A stretch of 64,000 nucleotides of DNA from Smithella sp. PtaU1.Bin162 (GTDB lineage: Bacteria > Desulfobacterota > Syntrophia > Syntrophales > Smithellaceae). Below the pieces are notes generated by a model, which ran no database searches, was not told the DNA's origin, and saw only the letters and a program-made list of their open reading frames with translations. Location: positions 1 through 64,000 of the forward strand of contig MVRV01000182.1 in assembly GCA_002068015.1 (NCBI GenBank), written 5' to 3'. The position numbers and the translations under genes were made by a program. Below, one piece after another: positions 1 through 7,839 of this stretch (position 1 is the first letter of the stretch; each line of letters opens with the position of its first letter).

Positions 1-1056
1 AGCCTGCTCCGATGAACCCTCGGCAAGGCTCTGGCTCGCTGCGGCAACCTGGGATGATGCTGTGGCCACCTGTTCGGAACCGTCGTTCAAATCACGGGCG
101 ATCTGACCGATGGGCAGCGCAATACTGCGGGCGAGGACAAACACACCGAGAATCGTAATCACCAAGAAGATGATGCCGATTATGACTATAATGATCGTCA
201 GTTGAGTAACGGGCGCCATGATCTCATCATAATCCTGGGTCAGGGAAATGCTCCACTGAGCCAACGGCACCGGTGCAAACCCGGCAATTTTCCTTATTCC
301 TTTGAAGACATAACCTTCGGTGCCGGTGCCACCGGTAAGCATGCGGGCCATGATTTTTTCCATGCCGGCTTCCTTGGACAGGTTCAAAGTGAGGATAAAG
401 TCTTTATTAGGATGGGCGATGATCACGCCTGTTTTATCAACCATATAGGCGTAACCGGTTTTCCCCAGTTTGGTCGAGGCCATTTTGTCGGTCAGGAATT
501 GAATATTGACGATCAGTCCCGCCACGCCGACAACATCCTTGCCCTTGGCATAGATCGGGGCGCCGAAAGTTAAAACGGAGTTACCCGTTGCCCTGGATTT
601 GGTTACGGCACCGACGTTAACTTTACCGGCTTTAGCCGCGTTGAAATAATCTCTGTCCGCAACATCTATACCCTTGTATTTGCCGTTTTGTCCGTCCGCT
701 ATAACTTTGCCGTCGAGTCCGCAGATAATAACTGTTTCGTAGGCATTGCCGCTTTGCTGAACCATGGCGGTTAATTCCGCCGTAGCTTTGTCGATTTCCG
801 CCTGTCCGCGTTTGGCGGCGGCATCAATTACTACATCTCTCGCGGCCGTCTGGGCGGCGATCTTCATTTCTTCCTGCAAGGCGACATCGGCCGTGTGCGC
901 AAGTCCTTTGGCGACTTCCATGGACTGAGAAAGGGCCAGTTCTTCCAGAGAATCCCCTGCTTTATAGATGGAAAAACCTCCAATTATTAATAAGGGAATA
1001 AGTACGACAAGAATTCCTCCCACCATCAATTTAACCCGCAGTGATAATTTTCCCAT
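1..1056 (-). CDS. Methyl-accepting chemotaxis protein, N-terminal part (cut by window edge)
   Basis: Open reading frame running off the left edge; 352 codons are visible. It starts at the ATG complementary to 1054-1056, preceded by a strong AAGGAGG ribosome site (1061-1067). The N-terminus has a membrane anchor (about residues 8-28), then a periplasmic region of some 230 residues with the look of a dCache ligand-sensing domain (YFNAAKAGK, VVGVAGLIVNI and the GYAYMVDKTGVIIAHPN segment), a second membrane helix near residue 295, and the beginning of the cytoplasmic part (QVAAASQSLAEGSSEQA), typical of the start of an MCP signalling domain. The signalling hairpin lies outside the window. It is divergent from the tol operon. 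The ligand cannot be told. Family assignment is confident; the C-terminus is unseen. Confidence 0.85.
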   Translation of the reverse strand, partial: MGKLSLRVKLMVGGILVVLIPLLIIGGFSIYKAGDSLEELALSQSMEVAKGLAHTADVALQEEMKIAAQTAARDVVIDAAAKRGQAEIDKATAELTAMVQQSGNAYETVIICGLDGKVIADGQNGKYKGIDVADRDYFNAAKAGKVNVGAVTKSRATGNSVLTFGAPIYAKGKDVVGVAGLIVNIQFLTDKMASTKLGKTGYAYMVDKTGVIIAHPNKDFILTLNLSKEAGMEKIMARMLTGGTGTEGYVFKGIRKIAGFAPVPLAQWSISLTQDYDEIMAPVTQLTIIIVIIGIIFLVITILGVFVLARSIALPIGQIARDLNDGSEQVATASSQVAAASQSLAEGSSEQA

Positions 1057-1361
1057 ATATCCTCCTTAAGCCTCACCTTATATAGTAGAGCTGTAGACTA
1101 TTTAGTCACTGATCTTTCCAATTAAAATCCAGGAATACGCAACCAACTCAGTTATCAACTCCTCACGCAAATAAAATGCCAAATAATAAAGTCAATTGTT
1201 AAATTCAATTAATTGCCAATAGTTACAGACGTTTGGCTGAATAATAACTCTGCGTCTTTAAGTTTAACGGTCTTTTCTTTCGTCACAAAGGCCGTTTTTT
1301 TCCAATGTCTCAAGAAAAATTCCAATTCCGCAGGAGATATGAGAGAAGCAAAAAAGATTTA

Positions 1362-1390
1362 TTGACAACATCATTTTTTTACTTTAGGTT
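1362..1390 (+). promoter_or_regulatory. Probable sigma-70 promoter of the tol operon
   Basis: TTGACA (1362-1367), 17-base spacer, TAGGTT (1385-1390), about 40 bases before the tolQ start. The rest of the divergent intergenic stretch 1057-1429 is AT-rich and holds nothing else I can name. Confidence 0.55.
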
Positions 1391-1429
1391 ACGCTCCAAG
1401 TTTTTAATCCCATCTCTGGAGATAAAAAA

Positions 1430-2149
1430 GTGAAAGATATTGGCTCTTTGGATTTAGGTGGAAATTTTCATGGCAGTCTCATTGGCATGATTCTCGATGC
1501 CGGGTTCATGGTTAAATTTGTTTTACTTTTACTCCTTGTTTTTTCTGTAGTATCTTGGGCGATAATTTTTCTGAAGTATAAATATTACCGGAATGTTAAA
1601 AAAGAAAACGAATCATTCAACGCAGATTACTTAAAAAGTTCCAAACTCTCCGATGTTTCGTCTGCTGCCAAAAAATATACCTATTCTACTACGGCGGAAG
1701 TTTTTCGTGTCGGCTATGGGGAACTGACAAAAATCAATAAAGTTTTTAAAGAACCATCCTCCAATGAAGAAGTCGGTTTTTCTTCTCTGGATAATGTAGA
1801 GAGGTCTTTAAATAAAGCCTGTAATTCCGAAATGACCAAGCTCGAAAGGGCGCTGTCGTTTCTGGCGACAACAGGTTCGGCCAGCCCCTTCATCGGTTTG
1901 TTCGGTACGGTGTGGGGAATTATGGATACGTTTAAAGGTATCGGCGCCCGTGGATCGGCGACTCTGGCTGTTGTCGCTCCCGGAATTTCGGAAGCTCTGA
2001 TTGCAACAGCCGCAGGACTTGCCGCAGCTATTCCGGCCGTTATTTTCTATAATTACTTTCTGAACCGTGCCAAAATAATGGTTCAGGAAATGGACAATTT
2101 TTCCGCTGAATTTTTGAATATTGTTGAACGGTATCTGGTACGAAAATAG
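1430..2149 (+). CDS. tolQ: TolQ, MotA/TolQ/ExbB proton channel family
   Basis: Inner-membrane channel subunit of the Tol-Pal machine, which uses the proton motive force with TolR to energise TolA and help outer-membrane constriction at division. The 239-residue protein has a first membrane helix at about 26-48, a cytoplasmic loop, and the conserved two-helix region at about 135-210 with SPFIGLFGTVWGI and the Ala/Gly-rich EALIATAAGLAAAIPA stretch diagnostic of the family. The start is a GTG with GGAGAT upstream (1418-1423). It is first in an operon with tolR 27 bases downstream. TolQ rather than ExbB is chosen because tolA, tolB and pal follow. Confidence 0.9.
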   Translation: MKDIGSLDLGGNFHGSLIGMILDAGFMVKFVLLLLLVFSVVSWAIIFLKYKYYRNVKKENESFNADYLKSSKLSDVSSAAKKYTYSTTAEVFRVGYGELTKINKVFKEPSSNEEVGFSSLDNVERSLNKACNSEMTKLERALSFLATTGSASPFIGLFGTVWGIMDTFKGIGARGSATLAVVAPGISEALIATAAGLAAAIPAVIFYNYFLNRAKIMVQEMDNFSAEFLNIVERYLVRK

Positions 2150-2176
2150 CCTCCGTTCATTTTTCCGGGAATTAAT

Positions 2177-2599
2177 ATGCGCTCTTTACACCGACGAAAC
2201 AACCAGGACAAAGCTCTGGCGGAAATCAACGTGACTCCGCTGGTTGATGTAATGCTGGTGCTTTTAATTATTTTTATGGTAACGGCCCCGATGCTTTCCA
2301 TGGGTATCGATGTAAATCTGCCGCGTGTTAAATCAAAAAGTGTGGATGTCGCCGAAGAAAAACTTGTCTTGACGGTTAATCAAACCAAAGAAATTTATTT
2401 AAATAAAACCAGGATACCGCTTAGTGAACTTAATTCCAAGCTGGAAGCCATATTTGCCAACAGAATTGATCGGGAAGTTTTTTTGCGTGCCGATAAAAAT
2501 GTGCCGTATGGCTTTGTTGTTGAAGTTATGTCGGAAGTGCGTAAAGCCGGTGTCGACAAACTCGGAATGATTACGGAGCCACCCGAGGATAAAAAATGA
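2177..2599 (+). CDS. tolR: TolR, ExbD/TolR family
   Basis: Partner of TolQ in the proton-driven Tol stator. The 140-residue protein has a short cytoplasmic N-terminus, one membrane helix (about 21-42) containing the conserved Asp at residue 24 in the LVDVMLVLLIIF segment that acts in proton relay in this family, and a periplasmic domain that ends in the KAGVDKLGMITEP motif shared by TolR and ExbD. The stop codon overlaps the tolA start by four bases (ATGA), implying coupled translation. Confidence 0.92.
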   Translation: MRSLHRRNNQDKALAEINVTPLVDVMLVLLIIFMVTAPMLSMGIDVNLPRVKSKSVDVAEEKLVLTVNQTKEIYLNKTRIPLSELNSKLEAIFANRIDREVFLRADKNVPYGFVVEVMSEVRKAGVDKLGMITEPPEDKK

Positions 2600-3333
2600 C
2601 GCCTCAGATGTTTAACAACGGCTACGGAACTAAAGAACCCGGCTTCTCCAACATGATAGTTCTTTCCCTAGTTGCCCATCTGATAGTGATCACGATTGTA
2701 TTTGTTTCCGTTCCTACAACCTCCCGGCACCTGACATTCGGGCCTGTTTATTCCGTTTCGCTCGTCAGTCCGGAAGTTGTTCTGTCCAGGAATCAAGAAT
2801 CATCGATAATGAAAGAAATTGAAAAATCAGCCGATGCGGGCAGCTCGGTTGTCTTCAAAAAAGAGATGAGCCGTTCTGTTTCCACTCCGGTAAAAAAAGA
2901 AGAAACAAACAAAGTGAATATTGAAAAGGCGATAAGTGCCATCAAGCAAAAGGAGCCGATACCGGAGGCATCTGCTCCTGTAATGGCCGCCGGCCGGGCA
3001 GTTCCCTCAACAGGTGTTAAAGTTTCAGGATCCGAAGTCAATGCTCAGAGGCAGGAGTATATCGGCGTCGTCTGGGCTAAAATTCAAAAAAACTGGTCAT
3101 TGCCACCGACCCTGGTGCCGAAGGAAAATATTGAAGCGGTAATTGCCGTCCGGATAGCAAGGAGCGGCGGACTGGAATTTGTGAATTTTGAAAAACGTTC
3201 CGGTAATAGCTATTTTGATGATGCCGCTCTGAAAACGGTCAAGAAATCGAGTCCGTTTCCACCGTTTCCCGCCAGATTGACGGATGGAAACATTGAAATC
3301 GGCATTCGTTTTCATTCCGCTCAATTCCGGTAA
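2596..3333 (+). CDS. tolA: TolA/TonB-type periplasm-spanning protein
   Basis: Links the TolQR motor to Pal and TolB at the outer membrane. The 245-residue protein has an N-terminal membrane anchor (about 20-39), a charged Lys/Glu-rich middle region (about 70-135), and a C-terminal TonB/TolA domain (about 150-245; YIGVVWAKIQKNWSLP, FDDAALKTVKKSSPFPPFP). It is much shorter than the roughly 420-residue E. coli TolA because the helical spacer is short. Its position between tolR and tolB supports TolA over TonB, though the C-terminal domain alone would not separate them. Confidence 0.85.
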   Translation: MTPQMFNNGYGTKEPGFSNMIVLSLVAHLIVITIVFVSVPTTSRHLTFGPVYSVSLVSPEVVLSRNQESSIMKEIEKSADAGSSVVFKKEMSRSVSTPVKKEETNKVNIEKAISAIKQKEPIPEASAPVMAAGRAVPSTGVKVSGSEVNAQRQEYIGVVWAKIQKNWSLPPTLVPKENIEAVIAVRIARSGGLEFVNFEKRSGNSYFDDAALKTVKKSSPFPPFPARLTDGNIEIGIRFHSAQFR

Positions 3334-3335
3334 AT

Positions 3336-4673
3336 ATGAAAGGTAAATATTTATTAATGAAAAGAAAATATATTCCGGCAGTATTAATTATCGCCTTTTG
3401 TTTGCTTGTCAGTTTAGCAGGTAATGTCCGGGCAAAAGTTTACATTGATGTAGATTCGCCAACTTTTCAACTCTTCCCGATAGCAGTTTGTGACTTCGTT
3501 GCAGTCGATTCCGAGATGGGACAGGCTCCGGGGAGCTCTCTGGCCGAAGAGATCAGCAGGTATCTGATGATGACCGGATATTTCAATTCTTTGAATAAAA
3601 AAAGTTTTCTGGATGAACAAAAAGAAGGTGAACCTTCTCTTGCCAACATTACCTTTTCCGACTGGTCTGTAATCGGCGCCGATTATCTGCTCAAAGGAAA
3701 TTTATTAATAAAAAACGGGAAAGCGGTTGCCGAATGCTGGTTTTTTGATGTGGTTCACGCAGAACTCCTCTTCAGCAAAAAATATAATGTACCGGACAAG
3801 GAACAAAAAAATCTGGCCAAAAGCATAGCTTCCGATATTTTATTTGCTTTAACCGGCGATCAGGGTGATTTTAACACCAGGATTGCTTTTGTAGCAAAAA
3901 AAGGAACTAAAGCGGATATTTACATTGTAAACTATGATGGTTTGGAACTGAAGGTTCTTACCAAGCATCAATCTATAATCGTTTCTCCCCGCTGGTCGCC
4001 GGACGGCCGGTTTCTGGCTTTTACATCTTTCAAGGATGGTAATCCTGAGGTTTATATTAAGGATATGAAAAACGGCGGGGAAAGAAAGGCGGCTTCTTTT
4101 GAAGGACTGAATTTGTGCGGCTACTGGTCGCCCGATGGGCAGAAAATATTGTTGACGTTGAGCAAGGACGGCAACGAAGAAATATACATTCTCGAAGTGG
4201 AAACCTTGAAACTGAAACGCTTGACCAGCAGTTATTCGATTGACGTATCTCCGGCCTGGTCACCGGACGGTAAAAAAATAGTTTTTGTTTCCAACCGTGG
4301 AGGGTCACCGCAAATTTATTTAATGGAGGCCGACGGCGGCAATATAAAAAGAATTACTTTCGAAGGAAACTATAACACCACCCCCTCCTGGTCGCCGCGT
4401 GGCGGACGGATTGCCTATGAAGGTTTGATCAATGGTAATTTTCAGATTTTTACTATTGACGAGGAGGGCAATAACCTGCTGCAGCTTACTTTTGGTGAAG
4501 CAGACAATGAATCTCCCTCCTGGTCTCCTTCCGGCAGGCAAATTGTCTATAGCTCGAGGACAAATTTAAAAAGTAAAATTTGTATTATGAATGCCAATGG
4601 ACTCAATGTCAGAGTTCTTAATGAAAATAACGGTAACCTGACTATGCCGATGTGGTCGCCGCGATTAAAATAA
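3336..4673 (+). CDS. tolB: TolB, Tol-Pal periplasmic beta-propeller protein
   Basis: Periplasmic protein that cycles between TolA and Pal. It has a signal peptide (hydrophobic stretch ending near VRA), an N-terminal TolB domain to about residue 180, and then a beta-propeller built from six repeats with the SPxWSPDG-type motif (SPRWSPDG, CGYWSPDG, SPAWSPDG, TPSWSPRG, SPSWSPSG, MPMWSP). A second in-frame ATG at 3357 gives an equally good signal peptide and has AAAGG upstream, so the real start may be there. It begins two bases after the tolA stop. Confidence 0.93.
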   Translation: MKGKYLLMKRKYIPAVLIIAFCLLVSLAGNVRAKVYIDVDSPTFQLFPIAVCDFVAVDSEMGQAPGSSLAEEISRYLMMTGYFNSLNKKSFLDEQKEGEPSLANITFSDWSVIGADYLLKGNLLIKNGKAVAECWFFDVVHAELLFSKKYNVPDKEQKNLAKSIASDILFALTGDQGDFNTRIAFVAKKGTKADIYIVNYDGLELKVLTKHQSIIVSPRWSPDGRFLAFTSFKDGNPEVYIKDMKNGGERKAASFEGLNLCGYWSPDGQKILLTLSKDGNEEIYILEVETLKLKRLTSSYSIDVSPAWSPDGKKIVFVSNRGGSPQIYLMEADGGNIKRITFEGNYNTTPSWSPRGGRIAYEGLINGNFQIFTIDEEGNNLLQLTFGEADNESPSWSPSGRQIVYSSRTNLKSKICIMNANGLNVRVLNENNGNLTMPMWSPRLK

Positions 4674-4687
4674 AACCAATTTTGTGG

Positions 4688-4718
4688 TTGTTATTTTTTA
4701 GTGTTTATCGTATATAAT
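4688..4718 (+). promoter_or_regulatory. Possible promoter ahead of pal
   Basis: A perfect TATAAT at 4713-4718 with a weak TTGTTA (4688-4693) at a long 19-base spacing, in the 229-base gap between tolB and pal. It could drive extra transcription of pal-cpoB. Weak evidence. Confidence 0.3.
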
Positions 4719-4902
4719 TATCCATCATGATAAGACCTGACTTTGACAGGAATGTTGAAAAACAACGCGGTTCCAGAGCTTCGCCTTGAAGATCATTTCG
4801 ATTTAATCGGTAATTTTCATTGACGTAAAATATCAATTGTGTTTAGTTTTTATAAAAGATCATTTAGCTAAATTTATTTACCAGCAGAAAGGAGATTGAA
4901 TA

Positions 4903-5511
4903 ATGAAAAGGAATTTCACGTGGGTAGGGATTATTATTGCGCTTGTATTTGCGTTGAGTATGTTTGGTTGCGCCGAAAAAAAAGCTCTGGTTCAGGAAGG
5001 TGCTTCTCAGGATCAGCAGATTGCCGCCGATAAGGCCGCAAAGGATAAGGCGGCGCGGGAAGAAGCAGATCGTCTGGCCAGAGAACGGGCGGCAAGAGAA
5101 GCCGCTGACCGTCTCGCCCGGGAAAAGGCTGCCAAAGAGCAGACCGCAAAAGTTGAAGCGGCAGGTGCCGGTGAGGATGCAGTGAAAGATATTTATTTTG
5201 ATTTTGATAAGTCCAACATTCGTCCGGACGCCCGCGAAGTTCTTAAAGCCAATGCCGATTATTTCCTGAAAAACAGTTCCGCTTCCATAGTTGTTGAGGG
5301 TCATTGCGACGAAAGAGGCACTGCCGAATACAACATGGCTTTGGGTCAAAGACGCGCCCAGGAAGCAAAGAAGTATCTTGTCAATCTGGGTGTAAAAGAC
5401 TCCAAGATGAAAACAATCAGTTACGGTAAAGAACGTCCTGTTGATAACGGTCACGATGAGAAGGCATGGGCGAAAAACCGCCGTGCCCATTTTGCAGTTA
5501 CCATTAAATAA
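4903..5511 (+). CDS. pal: Pal, peptidoglycan-associated lipoprotein
   Basis: Outer-membrane lipoprotein that binds peptidoglycan and TolB/TolA. There is a signal peptide with a lipobox-like SMFGC (Cys near residue 24), then an unusual Ala/Lys/Glu/Arg-rich helical linker (about residues 40-85, with a repeated ADRLARE unit), and the OmpA-like peptidoglycan-binding domain (about 92-202; DFDKSNIRPDAREVL, VEGHCDERGTAEYNMALGQRRA). A clear AAAGGAG site lies upstream. At 202 residues it is about 30 longer than E. coli Pal, owing to the linker. The next gene, cpoB, starts 18 bases on. Confidence 0.93.
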   Translation: MKRNFTWVGIIIALVFALSMFGCAEKKALVQEGASQDQQIAADKAAKDKAAREEADRLARERAAREAADRLAREKAAKEQTAKVEAAGAGEDAVKDIYFDFDKSNIRPDAREVLKANADYFLKNSSASIVVEGHCDERGTAEYNMALGQRRAQEAKKYLVNLGVKDSKMKTISYGKERPVDNGHDEKAWAKNRRAHFAVTIK

Positions 5512-5529
5512 CAGGCATAGAGGTAAGAC

Positions 5530-6363
5530 TTGAGAAATCTTCTTTATCTCGTTGTGCTGATTGTGTTGTTCTTTTTAACTGGATGCGCCACAACCGATGA
5601 TTTAAAAGCGATGCGCTCTGAATTAAATCAGAGTGTGGAAGATAAGCTTGCTGTTATTGATGCCAATGTGGTCGTTCTGAGAAAAGAACTCGGCAAAAAT
5701 GCCGAAGCTTTGGCGCAAACAAGAAAAGGTAATGCCAATACAGCAGCGGATATTACCGATTTACGCGATAATGTTCAACAATTACGCGGCCAGGTGGAAG
5801 CGCTGAAAAAAGACATAAGTCGCGGCACGAAGAAGGAAGAAGAGTACAAAGAAAAGATAGACAGTATACTTCTCAAAGTCAATTTTATTGAAAATTTTCT
5901 GGAAATCGGCAAAAAAGACGGTTCCAGTGAATCCGGAGATAAAACAAAAGCAGCAGGTAATGCCGTCACCAGAGATCCGACGAAAAAACAGGACAAGGAA
6001 ACCATGTATTCCACGTCCTATCAGACTTTTAAAGAAGGCAATTATGATAAGGCCAGAGCGGAATTCGAAAGCTTCCTGGCTGCATATCCTGATTCCGAGT
6101 ATTCGGATAATGCTCAGTTCTGGATCGGCGAATGTTACTTTTTTCAGAAGAACTACGAAAAAGCTATTTTGGAATACGAAAAAGTAACAAAGAATTTTCC
6201 GGGCGGCAATAAAGTGCCTTATGCTTTGTTGAAACAGGGATTGTCATTCCTTAAATTAAATGATAAGACCAGTGCCAGATTGATTTTACAACAGGTAATT
6301 AAAGATTACCCGAATACAAACCAGGCACGTATCGCGCGTTCAAAGCTGCAGGAAATCAAGTAG
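5530..6363 (+). CDS. cpoB: CpoB/YbgF, Tol-Pal system TPR protein
   Basis: Last gene of the tol cluster; in characterised bacteria CpoB coordinates outer-membrane constriction with peptidoglycan synthesis. The protein starts at a TTG (5530), has a hydrophobic signal followed by LTGC, so it is predicted to be a lipoprotein (E. coli CpoB is a soluble periplasmic protein), then a coiled-coil region (about 20-125) and C-terminal TPR repeats (about 155-275; YQTFKEGNYDKARAEFESFL, FWIGECYFFQKNYEKAILEYEKV). A terminator follows at once. Confidence 0.88.
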   Translation: MRNLLYLVVLIVLFFLTGCATTDDLKAMRSELNQSVEDKLAVIDANVVVLRKELGKNAEALAQTRKGNANTAADITDLRDNVQQLRGQVEALKKDISRGTKKEEEYKEKIDSILLKVNFIENFLEIGKKDGSSESGDKTKAAGNAVTRDPTKKQDKETMYSTSYQTFKEGNYDKARAEFESFLAAYPDSEYSDNAQFWIGECYFFQKNYEKAILEYEKVTKNFPGGNKVPYALLKQGLSFLKLNDKTSARLILQQVIKDYPNTNQARIARSKLQEIK

Positions 6364-6383
6364 CTTTTAAACAGTAAAAAATT

Positions 6384-6418
6384 AAAAAAAGGGCCGGCTT
6401 TACTCCGGCCCTTTTTTT
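6384..6418 (+). terminator. Rho-independent terminator after cpoB
   Basis: Perfect 7-bp stem GGGCCGG (6391-6397) / CCGGCCC (6405-6411), loop CTTTACT, followed by seven T. An A-run precedes it (6384-6390), so it can also terminate the facing Fe-S protein gene on the minus strand. Confidence 0.92.
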
Positions 6419-6473
6419 AGTGCCGAATGATCGGGAAGCCCGGTAAAATCATTTAGCAATGAGAAAAACACTT

Positions 6474-7739
6474 TTAAGCCTTCAGTATTGATAAAAAACG
6501 AGACCGGAAAGTATTGCTCAATAATGCGCGTTTAACCGGCTGCAAACGTAAAAAAGCACCTAGGAAGGTTCTCAAAAACTCATGGGTTAGGCTCTGTGGA
6601 TCATCAAAGAGCAAGTTCTGGAGAGTTCCTTTTTCCAGGCAGGAGAGGATGTATTTTTCCAGACCGTCTTCCGGATAAATTACCTTTTTGTCGGATTGTC
6701 CCATCAGAATTGCATTCTTAGTGCAGGCCCGCTGGCAGATTGTGCAGCCGAGACAGCTTTCCTTATCCACATTTATCGAAAAACTTCTGTCCGTAAATTT
6801 TTGCCTGCTCAGGGCGTGTACCGGACATGCCTCGACACACTTTCCGCAGCCTTTGCAAAGTTCTTTATTGATTACCGGCAATAATCCGGAAGTTACAAGT
6901 ATCCCCTGATAGCCGAATTTGTTAATGGACTTGATGAGATGGCAGCAACAGGAGCAGCATTGGCAAATGTATTCCACATTACGTTTTTCATTGTCGCCGT
7001 TGAGCATTAAACCAAGTTCCTGGGCGCGGGCCAGAGAATCCAGCATTTCCTGTTTATCAACTTTGCGGGCCAGTTTGTGGCGGATAAGATATTCGGCGGA
7101 GCGGCCGAAAGAACAGCAGGTTGCCAGTGGTATATTACATTTTTTCTCCTGCATGTGCAGAGCTTCATGCCGGCAGGAGCAAAGGCCGATGGCAAAAATT
7201 TCTGCCCCTTCGACGATTGCGCGTGCCCGCTGATAATCGAATATCTGTACATAATCATTAAGGAGGACGGAGTTATCATAAGGTATTGTACGCATTATGG
7301 CTATCTGCTGGCCCTGAGTTTTGTTGGCAATATATAGATCTCCTTCATTCAAGTAGGTATGAAGGAGATTAGACCAATGCCGGCTTTTTTCGGGATTACC
7401 CGTACGCATCAGAGTAAATTCATAGATACCGATGATGAAAGGTACGGGCATATAGATGTATTGATTTTTTTTATTATTCCATATGTCCATAACGAGACCA
7501 CTATCACAGAGTTTCTCCAGCATTGCCTGCAACCTCACTTTGGGAATGCCAGTGGTTCGCTCAATTCTATCAATGGAGGAAGGCCGGTAAGGCATCCGGG
7601 CTATCAAATCCGCTTCTTCTTTGCTGTAAAGATCCTGCAGAATTGCCGAAAATGACTGAGTATAAGGGACACGCAAGCTTAAACCATCGATCTTTTTCCC
7701 CAGTTTTTTGTAGATATCTTTTCCAACTATATGTCCCAT
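6474..7739 (-). CDS. Ferredoxin-type 4Fe-4S protein with N-terminal helical/HTH-like region
   Basis: A 421-residue predicted cytoplasmic iron-sulphur protein. The N-terminal 100 residues hold a likely winged-helix-type segment (SSIDRIERTTGIPKVRL, LCDSGLVMDI). Cysteine motifs follow: CSC at 187-189, C201, CC at 208-209, a dense cluster of six cysteines in eight residues at 259-266, and two ferredoxin motifs (CKGCGKCVEACP at about 295-306 and CLGCTICQRACT at about 329-340) for two [4Fe-4S] clusters. It probably handles electron transfer or redox sensing; substrate and partner are not evident. It stands alone, facing the tol operon. Such proteins are common in anaerobic deltaproteobacteria (family knowledge). 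Confidence 0.7.
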   Translation of the reverse strand: MGHIVGKDIYKKLGKKIDGLSLRVPYTQSFSAILQDLYSKEEADLIARMPYRPSSIDRIERTTGIPKVRLQAMLEKLCDSGLVMDIWNNKKNQYIYMPVPFIIGIYEFTLMRTGNPEKSRHWSNLLHTYLNEGDLYIANKTQGQQIAIMRTIPYDNSVLLNDYVQIFDYQRARAIVEGAEIFAIGLCSCRHEALHMQEKKCNIPLATCCSFGRSAEYLIRHKLARKVDKQEMLDSLARAQELGLMLNGDNEKRNVEYICQCCSCCCHLIKSINKFGYQGILVTSGLLPVINKELCKGCGKCVEACPVHALSRQKFTDRSFSINVDKESCLGCTICQRACTKNAILMGQSDKKVIYPEDGLEKYILSCLEKGTLQNLLFDDPQSLTHEFLRTFLGAFLRLQPVKRALLSNTFRSRFLSILKA

Positions 7740-7839
7740 GGATTCACCTCTGACGACAAAGCGGCAGTCTCAAATAATAGCAACAAAGATAACTGGACAA
7801 GCGGCATACTTTGAGCAGTATTGGGTATCATGCAGTATC

